The notes beneath the pieces are model-generated. The model ran no database searches, was not told where the DNA came from, and saw nothing but the letters and a program-made list of their open reading frames with translations. Shown here piece by piece: positions 7,999 to 15,944 of a stretch of 39,386 nt of DNA (positions within the stretch are counted from its first letter, which is position 1; every line of letters begins with the position of its first letter). The stretch comes from an uncultured beta proteobacterium. GTDB lineage: Bacteria > Pseudomonadota > Gammaproteobacteria > Burkholderiales > Burkholderiaceae_C. The stretch covers positions 1 through 39,386 of the forward strand of contig CAINUX010000048.1 of the NCBI GenBank assembly GCA_903853895.1, given 5' to 3'. The position numbers and the translations under genes are program-made.

Positions 7999-8424
7999 TC
8001 ACACCGCGCGGCGGTAGTAGTACAAGCGCATGCCGTAGCGCAACAGCTCGGCAATCCAGATCACAAACAGAATGCAATGCGCAAACTGCCAGACGGTGAA
8101 GCCCATGTGCATGGTGCCGATGGTCATGAACGCGCCCACCAGCAGCACAAAGTAGGCCGGTGGTGTGGCACGCAGGTGGATCAACCGCTCGCGCTCGTCT
8201 ACCGGCGCCTTGGCGTCCTGTGGCGAGCGTAGTGCCAGCACGCTGTGCGTCACCACCTGAATCGCAATCAGCACACCAATCAGCCACCAGAACAGCTTGA
8301 AGTAGTAATACGGCCCGCTGGAGTGGCTGCCGGTAAGCACACCCCGCCCGATCTCAAAGAAGTAGATCGCCAGCAAACACAGCGAGGCAAAACTGAGCCA
8401 GTCGCTCTTTTCGCGAAAAGACAT
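7999..8424 (-). CDS. Four-helix integral membrane protein
   Basis: A 141-residue membrane protein with four hydrophobic spans: [17 protein letters not shown] (about 10-27), [18 protein letters not shown] (about 42-60), [19 protein letters not shown] (about 90-108) and [15 protein letters not shown] (about 113-128). A charged linker ([19 protein letters not shown]) lies between spans two and three. No family name is recognised. Its ATG at 8424 is preceded by a GAGG ribosome site, and it shares a transcript with the XRE regulator directly downstream. Confidence 0.7.
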   Translation of the reverse strand: MSFREKSDWLSFASLCLLAIYFFEIGRGVLTGSHSSGPYYYFKLFWWLIGVLIAIQVVTHSVLALRSPQDAKAPVDERERLIHLRATPPAYFVLLVGAFMTIGTMHMGFTVWQFAHCILFVIWIAELLRYGMRLYYYRRAV

Positions 8425-8441
8425 GGTGGGTTTCCTCTATA

Positions 8442-8490
8442 TAGTCAAATATGCTCGACTAAATGTATTGTTTTTTTAACTCTGTGTCAA
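8442..8490 (-). promoter_or_regulatory. Promoter and candidate operator of the membrane protein/XRE operon
   Basis: Reading the minus strand, a perfect -35 TTGACA (complement of 8485-8490) is followed after 17 bases by TACATT (complement of 8462-8467), a near-consensus -10. Directly downstream, overlapping the expected start of transcription, lies the inverted repeat TAGTC-N10-GACTA (8442-8446 and 8457-8461). That is where an autorepressor would bind, so the small XRE protein of the operon is the natural candidate. The surrounding bases 8438-8520 are much AT-richer than the flanks. Confidence 0.6.
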
Positions 8491-8583
8491 AGATTTTTTA
8501 CTTTTCCTCTTGACGCTGGAAGGTGAAGATCGGTTGGCTGACTCGGTCGCATGGCAGTTGAAATGCCTGCCGGATGCTATGAC

Positions 8584-8638
8584 GCTACTAGTTTGATAGC
8601 GCTAGGCGTTTATTTCACGAGGGCTAGAGGCCGATTTC
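8584..8638 (+). repeat. Dispersed hairpin-tail repeat, copy 4
   Basis: The stem GCTA (8584-8587) pairs with TAGC (8597-8600). The tail TTTCACGAGGGCTAGAGGCC (8612-8631) is followed by GATTTCT. It has one change (TTTCACG for TTCCACG) relative to copies 1 and 2. It lies between the divergent membrane protein operon and the gene at 8701. Confidence 0.85.
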
Positions 8639-8700
8639 TCTTAAGGCTACACTGCTCTGAGTCAACCCACACTGTGGGCAGCATCAACCGGGAAACCCAC

Positions 8701-9075
8701 ATGGATCAGCCGACCACCAACCAGCCGAAGCGCAGCGCGTTCAACACCATGCGGGCAAAGGGCTGGGCGCTTTGCCTCTTGGGCTTGGCGTTGCTGAGCA
8801 GCCCCTTGCTTCTGGGCCAATCGCCCGCTCTGGCGGCATATGCTAATGCCCTGCGTCCGGCAGGCTGGTTTGCATTTGCAGCAGGGGCCGTGTTGCTGGG
8901 CCTGCACCACATCAGCAATGCCAGACGGGCCAATGTCAAGGCGAGTCCAATACTGCAGTCTCCACCGGATCCAATGGCCACGCTCACACCACCCGAGCCA
9001 TCAGCGCCTGTCGGGGCACCAACATTGCGCGAGATCAGAGACGAACTCAAAAAGAAGGCTGGCACACCAGAGTAG
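8701..9075 (+). CDS. Small membrane protein with two spans, function unknown
   Basis: A 124-residue protein. ATG 8701 is preferred because the longer frame (from 8551) would translate the repeat at 8584-8638. Two hydrophobic spans are seen: GWALCLLGLALLSSPLLLG (about 21-39) and GWFAFAAGAVLLGLHHI (about 57-73). A proline-rich linker and a charged C-terminal helix (LREIRDELKKKAG) follow. No family is recognised. Both hydrophilic tails are probably cytoplasmic by the positive-inside rule. Confidence 0.55.
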   Translation: MDQPTTNQPKRSAFNTMRAKGWALCLLGLALLSSPLLLGQSPALAAYANALRPAGWFAFAAGAVLLGLHHISNARRANVKASPILQSPPDPMATLTPPEPSAPVGAPTLREIRDELKKKAGTPE

Positions 9076-9136
9076 TGCTCTAAGGGTATTCCTCCCGATA
9101 CGCCACGGGCAGCAGCCGTAGAATTTTTTTGGAGGA

Positions 9137-10093
9137 ATGTTCTACGTGGAAAAGTCAAGGTTTTCCAACATGTGTTTCATCGTGGGCTGGCGACCCATGC
9201 GCTTCACTAGCGTGCTTCGTATTCGCGTGCAAGCACAGTTGGCGCTAGCGTGTTTTTGCTTTTGTGGATCAGTCCTGGCCGTCGAAAAAGTCTACTATCC
9301 GGAGTATCAGCTCAAACTGGTTCATTCCATAAACTTCAAATACCCTCTGGAACTACTGAAACTGGCAATTGCAAAATCGGGTAATCAAGTAGACCTGCAA
9401 CCCGCAAGTACTGACTTAACCAAAAAGCGCAGTCAGAATGAATTGAAGACTGGCAACACATTTGACATTTACTGGGGCACCACATCGATTGAACTCGAAC
9501 ACGATTCAATCCCCGTCAGAATCTGTTTAATGAAGGGTTTGATGGGATGGCGGATTCCCCTGGTAGCAAAAAAAAATCAAAATCTGTTTCGAAATGCTAA
9601 AACCTTGGGTGACTTGCGACAGTTCACCGCGGGCCAGGGCACCCACTGGCAAGATACCAAAATCCTGCGTTCTTCCGATCTAAAAGTAGAAACCTCCTCG
9701 ACTGTTGATCTGCTTTCCAAAATGCTGGTCGCGAACCGGTTTGATTACTTTCCTCGCGGCGTGCAGGAAATTTGGGAGGAAAGGGAGTTGCGCCCCGAAT
9801 TGGATATTGTGGTAGATCCCCATATTGCGATTCACTACATGAATCCATTCTATTTTTTTGTAAACCGCAACAAGCCCGAATTGGCAAAACTGATCCAGCA
9901 GGGTTTGGAGACTGCAATCAAGGATGGATCATTTGACACACTGTTCTTCCAGTACTACAGCGAGCCACTGCGCAAAGCCAATTTTGGAACTCGAACCATC
10001 ATTGAGCTAGAGAATCCATTGTTGCCACCCAATACACCCGTGGATAGAAAAACGTTGTGGCTTCCGTCGAAAGAAGGGAAGGCGAAAACATAA
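9137..10093 (+). CDS. Exported solute-binding-like protein (SBP family 3-like)
   Basis: Up to 318 residues. The fold resembles periplasmic amino-acid-binding proteins (SBP_bac_3-like) without tight motifs: an early VYYPEYQLKLV strand region, FDIYWGTTS, a middle segment with LMKGLMGWRIPLVAK and LGDLRQF, then DYFPRGVQEIWEE and the closing LIQQGLETAIKDGSFDTLF typical of these proteins. The start is uncertain: ATG 9137 sits almost on top of a strong GGAGG, GTG 9146 is better spaced from it, and ATG 9197 begins a tidy signal peptide ending in FCGSVLA. By eye it is richer in A/T codons (AAA, AAT, ATT) than its neighbours, and no transporter genes lie beside it. Confidence 0.65.
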   Translation: MFYVEKSRFSNMCFIVGWRPMRFTSVLRIRVQAQLALACFCFCGSVLAVEKVYYPEYQLKLVHSINFKYPLELLKLAIAKSGNQVDLQPASTDLTKKRSQNELKTGNTFDIYWGTTSIELEHDSIPVRICLMKGLMGWRIPLVAKKNQNLFRNAKTLGDLRQFTAGQGTHWQDTKILRSSDLKVETSSTVDLLSKMLVANRFDYFPRGVQEIWEERELRPELDIVVDPHIAIHYMNPFYFFVNRNKPELAKLIQQGLETAIKDGSFDTLFFQYYSEPLRKANFGTRTIIELENPLLPPNTPVDRKTLWLPSKEGKAKT

Positions 10094-10177
10094 CAAAGCC
10101 AGTGCCATCCGCTCCATGGGACTTGTGGTGAGTCTTTCAGGCCGCGGTCGTGGATTCATTGAACAGACGTCGCTATC

Positions 10178-11338
10178 TCATCGGCTGATCGCCTTATTTG
10201 GGTTGATCAGGTATTTGGTCCCCGTGGCCCGCTGGCCGTACACGGCGATGGCGTCCAGGTGCAGCGCCTCGGCCAGCGAAATTTCTTTGGAGTAGCTGCT
10301 GGCAAAGGTGGTCTTCAACTCAGCCGCCACGCGTTGGCGCAGCACCTGCGCGGCCGGCTCGCCAATGCGCTGCAAGAAGGGAAACAGCAGCCAGCCGCCC
10401 ATGCTCCAGGCAAAGCCAAAGTTGCGCACGAACTCGGTTGGCCCCGTGTCCAGCCCGCCATAGATATAGACCTGCTTGAGGGTGGTGGAGCCATAGCGGC
10501 TGTACTCTGTGGCAGTGCGGTTGAGCGCCGCCTCCATGCAGGTCAGTATCTGCCCGGCCAGCTTGCCACCGCCCGTGGCGTCAAACGCAATGGTCGCGCC
10601 TGTGTCCACCAGCGCCTGGGTCAAATCCGCCATGAAGGTGGGTGTGGATGCGTCGCATACGTACCTGGCGCCTATGCCCCTGAGCAGCGCGGCCTGCTCA
10701 GGTCTACGCACGATGTTGACCAAGCCAATGCCGTCCTTGAGGCAGATTTTGTTGAGCATCTGGCCCAGGTTGGAGGCCGCTGCCGTGTGCACCAGGGCCG
10801 TGTGGCCCTCGCGCAGCATGGTCTCCACCATGCCCAGCGCGGTCAGCGGGTTGACAAAACACGATGCGCCCTCGGCCGGCGTGGTGCCCTCTGGCAGTAC
10901 CAGGCACTGGTCGGCCCGGATGGTGCGGTACTGCGCGTACATGGCTCCCCCCAGCACGGCTACGGTCTTGCCCAAAAGTGCCTGTGCGCCGGCCGAAACA
11001 CCCGCCGCTACGACCACGCCAGCGCCTTCGTTGCCCACGGGCAGTGACTGGCCCACGCGGGCCGCCATGCCCTTCATCAGGCGCTCCGGTATTTGCATGG
11101 TGACGAGCGGGCTGTCGGCGGTGCCTGCTGCTTTGGCGGTACTGAGGTCGGCCGCTCCAAACAGCAGACCAATATCCGACGGGTTGATAGGCGTGGCCTC
11201 GATACGCACCACCACTTCCTCGGGCGCAGGTGTTGGCGTGGGAACGCTCTGCAGCGATAGCTCAAGCTCGCCACTGGGTTTGACCAACGAACGCAATTGA
11301 TGCCCGGCAGAATGGGACGGGGCGAGATGGCTAGACAT
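10178..11338 (-). CDS. Zinc-type/MDR superfamily dehydrogenase (quinone oxidoreductase-like)
   Basis: A 386-residue medium-chain dehydrogenase/reductase. The GroES-like half (about 20-150) contains VVVRIEATPINPSDIGLL and the substrate-domain signature PVGNEGAGVVVAAG. The Rossmann half follows with ALVHTAAASNLGQMLNKIC and LVNIVRRPEQAALLRGIGARYV as the NADP-binding beta-alpha-beta unit. No Cys cluster for a structural zinc is evident, which fits the quinone oxidoreductase branch. It probably reduces a quinone or enone with NADPH; the substrate is unknown. It is divergent from the DedA-rhodanese gene, with 122 bases between starts. The interval 10094-10177 shows nothing definite. Confidence 0.85.
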   Translation of the reverse strand: MSSHLAPSHSAGHQLRSLVKPSGELELSLQSVPTPTPAPEEVVVRIEATPINPSDIGLLFGAADLSTAKAAGTADSPLVTMQIPERLMKGMAARVGQSLPVGNEGAGVVVAAGVSAGAQALLGKTVAVLGGAMYAQYRTIRADQCLVLPEGTTPAEGASCFVNPLTALGMVETMLREGHTALVHTAAASNLGQMLNKICLKDGIGLVNIVRRPEQAALLRGIGARYVCDASTPTFMADLTQALVDTGATIAFDATGGGKLAGQILTCMEAALNRTATEYSRYGSTTLKQVYIYGGLDTGPTEFVRNFGFAWSMGGWLLFPFLQRIGEPAAQVLRQRVAAELKTTFASSYSKEISLAEALHLDAIAVYGQRATGTKYLINPNKAISR

Positions 11339-11460
11339 GGTTGACTCCTGGGATTGAAATTCACTCTAGCACAGGGGCCATCGGTTGCCTGTTAGCCGCT
11401 AGACTGCCCCTTTGCAACACCGGCATCGTCCACGCCAAATCCCCATTGGAAGCAGGTATG

Positions 11461-12396
11461 AACAGCACATGGATCGCCCCACTTCTGGAGCACGACAACA
11501 CCAACCTGCTGGTCTTCTTCAATGTATTCCTGCAGCAACTGGGCGTGCCCGTGCCTTCCGTGCCGACCATGGTGCTCGCGGGCAGCCAATCCAGCGGGTT
11601 GACGGCACTGACATCCCTGCTAATGGCAGCGGTATTGGCCTCGCTCCTGGCCGACTGGATCTGGTACCAGGCAGGTCGCAAGTTTGGCTACCGGGTGCTG
11701 TCGCTGCTCTGCAAGATGTCAATCAACCCAAGCTCGTGAGTCAATCAGACCGAAGCACGCTTCACAAAGTGGGGGGTGTGGTCGCTGGTGTTTGGCAAGT
11801 TCATTCCGGGGTTTTCCACCGTCGCGCCCCCGGTTGCGGGTGCGTTGGGCATGCCGCGTTCTTCGTTCTTCATGGCATCGGCTGTTGGCGCAGCGTTGTG
11901 GGCCAGCCTGGCCTTGCTGGCAGGGTATGCATTTCAGTTACAAATCGATGTTGCATTGGGCTGGATGAACGCGCATGGTATTCATCTGGCCCTGATCGCT
12001 ATCGCTCTGGTTTCTGCCGTGATCGGATGGAAGTACTGGCAGAAGAGTCGGTTTGAGCGACTCGCGGAAATGCAGCACATCGATATGGGCGCGTTGCAGC
12101 GTGCCCTGGCAGGCCCGCGCCCGCCGCATATCATCGACCTGCGTAGCCCCAGCCTGGCAGCTGAGAGTGGCCACATACCCCACGCGCATCTCACCGAATA
12201 CGACGCGATTGAACGCTCTTTGGCGGGGGTTGAGAAGGACTATCCCATCGTAACCATCTGCGCCTGTCCGCAAGACGCCGGCGCTGTGCAGGTGGCGCAA
12301 AGCCTGCAGGCGCTGGGCTACCGCAACGCCTACCCTTTGCGCGGTGGCTTCGGCGCCTGGAGGGCCGCACAGGACAACAGTGGGGTTTTGGTCTAG
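11461..12396 (+). pseudogene. DedA/VTT membrane protein-rhodanese fusion interrupted by an in-frame TGA
   Basis: Both halves belong to one reading frame. Part one (11461-11736, 92 codons) begins MNSTWIAPLLEHD and carries FNVFLQQLGVPVPSVPTMVLAG and LADWIWYQAGRKFGYRVL, classic DedA/VTT sequence. TGA at 11737 stops it. Translation of the same frame after the TGA continues as VNQTEARFTKWGVWSLV, then GKFIPGFSTVAPPVAGALG, a second membrane part, and a rhodanese domain (HIIDLRSPSLAAESGHIPHA, then VTICACPQDAGAVQVAQ with the probable catalytic Cys). Related DedA-rhodanese fusions, as I recall them, read S-x-x-P-x-x-C-V-x-Q-T-E here, so the TGA stands at a cysteine position. No frameshift is needed. 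It is either a single-base nonsense mutation (TGC to TGA), a sequencing error, or readthrough/recoding. A GTG at 11776 could allow independent translation of the second half. Confidence 0.8.
11737..11739 (+). other. In-frame TGA at a probable cysteine position
   Basis: The codons around it read AGC TCG TGA GTC AAT CAG, and the frame remains open and homologous on both sides. Just downstream a small hairpin CTTCAC-AAA-GTGGGG (11760-11774) can form, but its loop lacks the GGU-type apical motif of known bacterial SECIS elements, so selenocysteine insertion is not supported by the sequence alone. Confidence 0.75.
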
Positions 12397-12487
12397 CGAC
12401 CGCCAAAGGAACTCGCCAGCCAAGAATCCGCAATACGCCTAGAATCCGAAAATTTCCCGCTTCATCAACCGCACTTCAGAAATTCAC

Positions 12488-13111
12488 ATGTCCCAACTCA
12501 AACTCTCCTACTTCGACTTTCACGGCGGCCGTGCCGAGCCCATTCGCCTGGCTCTGGCCATTGGCGGCGTGGCGTTTGAAGACCACCGCTTTACTTTTCC
12601 CGAGTTTGCCGAGGTCCGCAAAACAGTGCCCTTTGGCCAGGTGCCCGTTCTGCACGTGGACGGTGTGCAGGTGACGCAGTGCGACGCCATGCTGCGCTAT
12701 GCCGGCAAGCTCGCGGGCCTGTACCCGACCGACGCCTACCAGGCGCTGCTGTGCGATGAAGTGGCCTATGTGGTGGAAGAAGCCAGTGTCAAGCTTGGCC
12801 CCAGCTTCAGCATGAAGGGCGATGAGCAAAAAGCAGCGCGCGTGGCCCTGGTCAATGGCTCCATGCCAAAGTACCTAGGCTGGCTGCAGAGCCAGTTGCA
12901 TGCCCACGGCGGTGAATACTTTGCCGACCACCGCCTCACCGTTGCAGACCTGAAGGTGTTTGTGGACGTACGCGGCCTCAATTCTGGTCGCCTGGACCAT
13001 GTGCCAACCGATCTGGTGGAACAGGTAGCGCCCGCGCTCAACGCGCACATGAAGCGCGTTGCCGAACACCCGGCTGTAGCGGCGTACTACGCCAAGTTCC
13101 ACACGGCCTGA
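12488..13111 (+). CDS. Glutathione S-transferase, sigma-like
   Basis: A 207-residue cytosolic transferase conjugating or binding glutathione. The thioredoxin-like N-domain opens LKLSYFDFHGGRAEPIRLAL with the likely catalytic Tyr8. The glutathione-gripping FGQVPVLHVDG (cis-Pro) follows near residue 54, then TQCDAMLRYAGKL. The helical C-domain includes GGEYFADHRLTVADLKVF near 140-156. This layout matches sigma/alpha/mu-type enzymes more than the usual bacterial beta class. It stands alone: 91 bases after the DedA-rhodanese gene and 98 bases before the kinase. The substrate cannot be read from the sequence. Confidence 0.9.
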   Translation: MSQLKLSYFDFHGGRAEPIRLALAIGGVAFEDHRFTFPEFAEVRKTVPFGQVPVLHVDGVQVTQCDAMLRYAGKLAGLYPTDAYQALLCDEVAYVVEEASVKLGPSFSMKGDEQKAARVALVNGSMPKYLGWLQSQLHAHGGEYFADHRLTVADLKVFVDVRGLNSGRLDHVPTDLVEQVAPALNAHMKRVAEHPAVAAYYAKFHTA

Positions 13112-13209
13112 CCGAAACGAACGGCTTCAGGAACGTCGCCCCATTGCGTGGCCTGAGGCCCAGGGTTTGACCCCTGCACCGGCACAAGCGCTGTGTGCAA
13201 AAATCAGCC

Positions 13210-14682
13210 ATGCAGCAGTTACTCAAAGTCTATGGGCTGCGCCTTCTGGCGTGGTCGGTTCTTTCGATTCTTGGGTGCGTGCTTTTGGCCCGCGCGGAGC
13301 TCTCCGCGTTGCGGGCGGCGTTTGAGACCGACGCACGCATCAGCCACCGACTGCTCAGTCAACGCGCAGTGCAGCACGAAGCGGTGCTGGCTACGCTGGC
13401 CCTGCTCCAGCCCGGCGCGTCGCCGGGAGAAGCTGATCCGGCTACGCAGCGCCTGTCTTCGGTGTACCCGCAGATTCTGAGTGTCCAGCGGCGTACGCCC
13501 GGCATGCTCTGGCCAAGCACCGGCCTGCAAGAGGCTGAACTGGCGTCCCAACAGACCCGTGCGGCCGCTCTGACCAACACCGACTTCGCCGCTGCAAGTG
13601 GCCGCTACCAATTGGTCCTGTCGGCACAGCCCGCCAGCTATGCCTTGCTGATTGATGTGCACAGCACCGTGCCCTGGAATGAATGGCCTATGCCTGTGCA
13701 GACAAGCCCGGTGCGCGTGACCCTGGAACATGCCGGGCAGGCCTTTGTCGTGCAGCCCGGGCGCATCGGCGACGCCGGCTGGCGCTTTGAGGCCCGCAAG
13801 CATTTGTCCAGCGTGAGCCAGCCGTTTGATGTGGTGGCAGTGCGCCAGGTAGGTTGGCACGAGTTGCCGTGGGCCGCCATGGCTGTATGGACATTGGGGG
13901 TCAGCGCGGCAGTGGTGGTCTGGTCGGGGTGGCAGCGCCAACGCAATGCGCGCCGCCGCGCCGAAGAGTTGCTGCGGGTCGGACAGGTGGCACGCCTGAA
14001 CACACTGGGAGAGTTGGCCGCCGGCATGGCCCATGAATTGAACCAGCCTCTGACTGCGATTCTGGCCAACACCCAGGCCGCAAAACGCCTGCTGCAAGAC
14101 GATCCCGCGGAATTGCCAACTGCCAAGCAAGCCATGGACCAGGCGGTGGCACAGGCGCTGCGCGCGGCAGAAGTCTTGGGGCGCTTGCGGCGCACCGTGG
14201 AACGGCCACTGGGGGCACCTGCTGGCGAAGCGGTTGACCTGGGGCAAGCAGTGGCCAACGCGCTGTACTTGCTGGAACCTGAATGCAAGCGCCTTGGGGT
14301 AGCAACCAAGGTGGAGGTGACGCAGCAGACCAGCGTGCTCGCAGAGCGCATCGCCCTGGAACAAATCATTCACAACCTGATCACCAACGCACTGCAAGCA
14401 CTAGACCGTGTGCCGGTCGGAGAACGCCAACTCACTCTGCACATTGCGCGCGGAGATGGCATGGGGGTCCTGCGGGTGGTGGACACCGGACCAGGCATTG
14501 CACCAGACACCCTGCCCCATGTTTTTGAGCCATTCTTCACCACCCGTGAAGGCGGTCTGGGGTTGGGTTTGAGTCTGTGCGAAACGCTGGCCAGCGGCAT
14601 GGGCGGGCAACTACAGGCGCATGCCCCTGCCGCACGCGGCGCTGTTTTTGTTCTTTCTTTGCCAATGGCTCCCAGCAAATGA
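13210..14682 (+). CDS. Membrane sensor histidine kinase
   Basis: A 490-residue kinase from ATG 13210 (a GTG at 13195 would add 5 residues). Order: membrane span one (about 8-27), an extracytoplasmic sensor region of about 190 residues without a recognised fold, span two (AAMAVWTLGVSAAVVVW, about 222-238), then the HisKA box MAHELNQPLTAILA with the phospho-acceptor His at about residue 275. The ATPase domain has the N box EQIIHNLITNALQAL, VVDTGPGI, FEPFFTT and GLGLGLSL. The HELNQPL box places it with DctB/FixL/TodS-like kinases, which pair with FixJ-type regulators, and one follows immediately (ATGA overlap, 14679-14682). The signal is unknown; the downstream HbpS-like protein may be an accessory. 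Confidence 0.93.
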   Translation: MQQLLKVYGLRLLAWSVLSILGCVLLARAELSALRAAFETDARISHRLLSQRAVQHEAVLATLALLQPGASPGEADPATQRLSSVYPQILSVQRRTPGMLWPSTGLQEAELASQQTRAAALTNTDFAAASGRYQLVLSAQPASYALLIDVHSTVPWNEWPMPVQTSPVRVTLEHAGQAFVVQPGRIGDAGWRFEARKHLSSVSQPFDVVAVRQVGWHELPWAAMAVWTLGVSAAVVVWSGWQRQRNARRRAEELLRVGQVARLNTLGELAAGMAHELNQPLTAILANTQAAKRLLQDDPAELPTAKQAMDQAVAQALRAAEVLGRLRRTVERPLGAPAGEAVDLGQAVANALYLLEPECKRLGVATKVEVTQQTSVLAERIALEQIIHNLITNALQALDRVPVGERQLTLHIARGDGMGVLRVVDTGPGIAPDTLPHVFEPFFTTREGGLGLGLSLCETLASGMGGQLQAHAPAARGAVFVLSLPMAPSK

Positions 14683-15302
14683 ACGCTCCCCTGTCACCAC
14701 TCATTCATTTGATCGACGACGATGAGGCTGTGCGCGGCAGTCTGGCGCTGTTGATCGGCACCGTGGGGCTGCGCGTTCAACCCTGGGCAGACCCGCAAGA
14801 CTTCATTCGCAGTTTCGACAGGCAAAGCGTGGGTGCCATCGTGCTGGACGTGCGCATGCCAGGCACCAGCGGACTGACCGTGCTGGACACGCTGATCGCG
14901 CAGGGCGTAGACCAACCCATCATCATGCTTACCGGGCACGGAACGGTCGAGCTGTGCCGCAGGGCGTTCAAGGCAGGTGCAACCGAGTTTCTGGAAAAGC
15001 CAGTGAACGACGAACTACTGCTGGAAGCACTGCAAAACGCAGTGCGAGTGCATGTACGCTCGCGCGAGCGCCACCAGGCCAACCGCCAGGCCCGTGAGCT
15101 CTACGGGCATTTGTCAGAACGGGAGCGCGAAGTGCTGGGGCTGATTGTGGAGGGACTGACCAACAAGGAAATCGGCCGTGCGCTGGTCCTGTCACCCCGC
15201 ACCGTGGAAACCCACCGCGCCAACCTGTTTTCCAAGCTGCAGGTTGAGTCTCTGGCGCATTTGATACGCCACTACGCCACGCTGGTCGCGAGCACTACGT
15301 AG
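14679..15302 (+). CDS. FixJ/NarL-type response regulator
   Basis: A 207-residue regulator. The receiver domain begins LIHLIDDDEAVRGSL, has the phospho-acceptor Asp57 (IVLDVRMPG), the switch Thr in MLTGHG and the invariant Lys107 (LEKP). A LuxR-type helix-turn-helix fills the C-terminus: LSEREREVLGLIVEGLTNKE and LSPRTVETHRANLFSKL. Its ATG overlaps the kinase TGA, so the two are coupled and form one two-component system. The likely targets are adjacent genes, but no operator can be named. The interval 15303-15413 carries only the ribosome site of the next gene (aggag near 15402) and a weak CTCCCC/GGGGTGAG inverted repeat near 15363. Confidence 0.93.
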   Translation: MNAPLSPLIHLIDDDEAVRGSLALLIGTVGLRVQPWADPQDFIRSFDRQSVGAIVLDVRMPGTSGLTVLDTLIAQGVDQPIIMLTGHGTVELCRRAFKAGATEFLEKPVNDELLLEALQNAVRVHVRSRERHQANRQARELYGHLSEREREVLGLIVEGLTNKEIGRALVLSPRTVETHRANLFSKLQVESLAHLIRHYATLVASTT

Positions 15303-15413
15303 TTTTACGGAGCCTGGTGCGTAGCCGTACGAATGGCTGCAATGGGGTGGCAAAAGTACATTTCTCCCCAGGGGTGAGAGATTGTTTCATCCCACCATTT
15401 TCAGGAGAAAACC

Positions 15414-15905
15414 ATGCAAGCCAAATTCTGCGCCACAGCCCTCGTTCTGTCCTTCGTCACCCTGGGTGCCAGTGCCCAAGCCGTGCGCGTTGAGAAGAAC
15501 ATGTCCATGGAGTTGGCCACGAAAATAGCTGCGGCTACCGTGGCCGCCTGCACCGCGGACAAATTCAATGTGACCGCCACTGTGGTCGACCGCGCCGGTG
15601 GAGTGCGCGCCGTTCAGCGCGCCGACAATGCGGGCCCCCACACGGTGGCCGCCAGCCAGGCCAAGGCGTTCACGTCAGCGTCAGCCAAGAACACCACACT
15701 GGCCATGTTTGAAAACGTGCAAAAGAACCCTGCGTCTGCCAATGTGGCCATGATCCCAGGGTTCCTGCTACTCGGTGGAGGCGTTCCGGTCAAGGTGGGA
15801 GACGAAGTGATTGGCGCAGTGGGTGTGGGTGGCGCACCCGGCGGACATCTGGATGAAAAGTGCGCCCTGGCCGGCATTGCCAGCGTGCAGGATTTTCTCA
15901 AGTAA
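15414..15905 (+). CDS. Secreted HbpS/GlcG-family protein
   Basis: A 163-residue protein with a clear signal peptide (MQAKFCATALVLSFVTLGASA, cleavage before QAVRVEK). The mature part matches the HbpS/GlcG fold: ELATKIAAATVAACTAD, VTATVVDRAGGVRAVQRAD, QAKAFTSASAKNTT, PGFLLLGGGVPVKVGDEVIG and AVGVGGAPGGHLDEKCALAG. In Streptomyces, HbpS is an extracellular haem-binding octamer that modulates the SenS kinase of the SenS-SenR system. Here the gene lies 111 bases after a two-component system, an analogous arrangement. Haem binding and interaction with the kinase are inferences. It may be one of the regulator's targets. Confidence 0.88.
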   Translation: MQAKFCATALVLSFVTLGASAQAVRVEKNMSMELATKIAAATVAACTADKFNVTATVVDRAGGVRAVQRADNAGPHTVAASQAKAFTSASAKNTTLAMFENVQKNPASANVAMIPGFLLLGGGVPVKVGDEVIGAVGVGGAPGGHLDEKCALAGIASVQDFLK

Positions 15906-15944
15906 GCCCTGTTTCTTAAACCCCGGACCCACCCAGGACGCGCC

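Noticed and set aside
11740..11800. SECIS-like hairpin after the TGA of the DedA-rhodanese gene
   Set aside because: Short stems exist (11752-11763 and 11760-11774) but none has a GGU-type loop at the usual distance; not enough to call selenocysteine.
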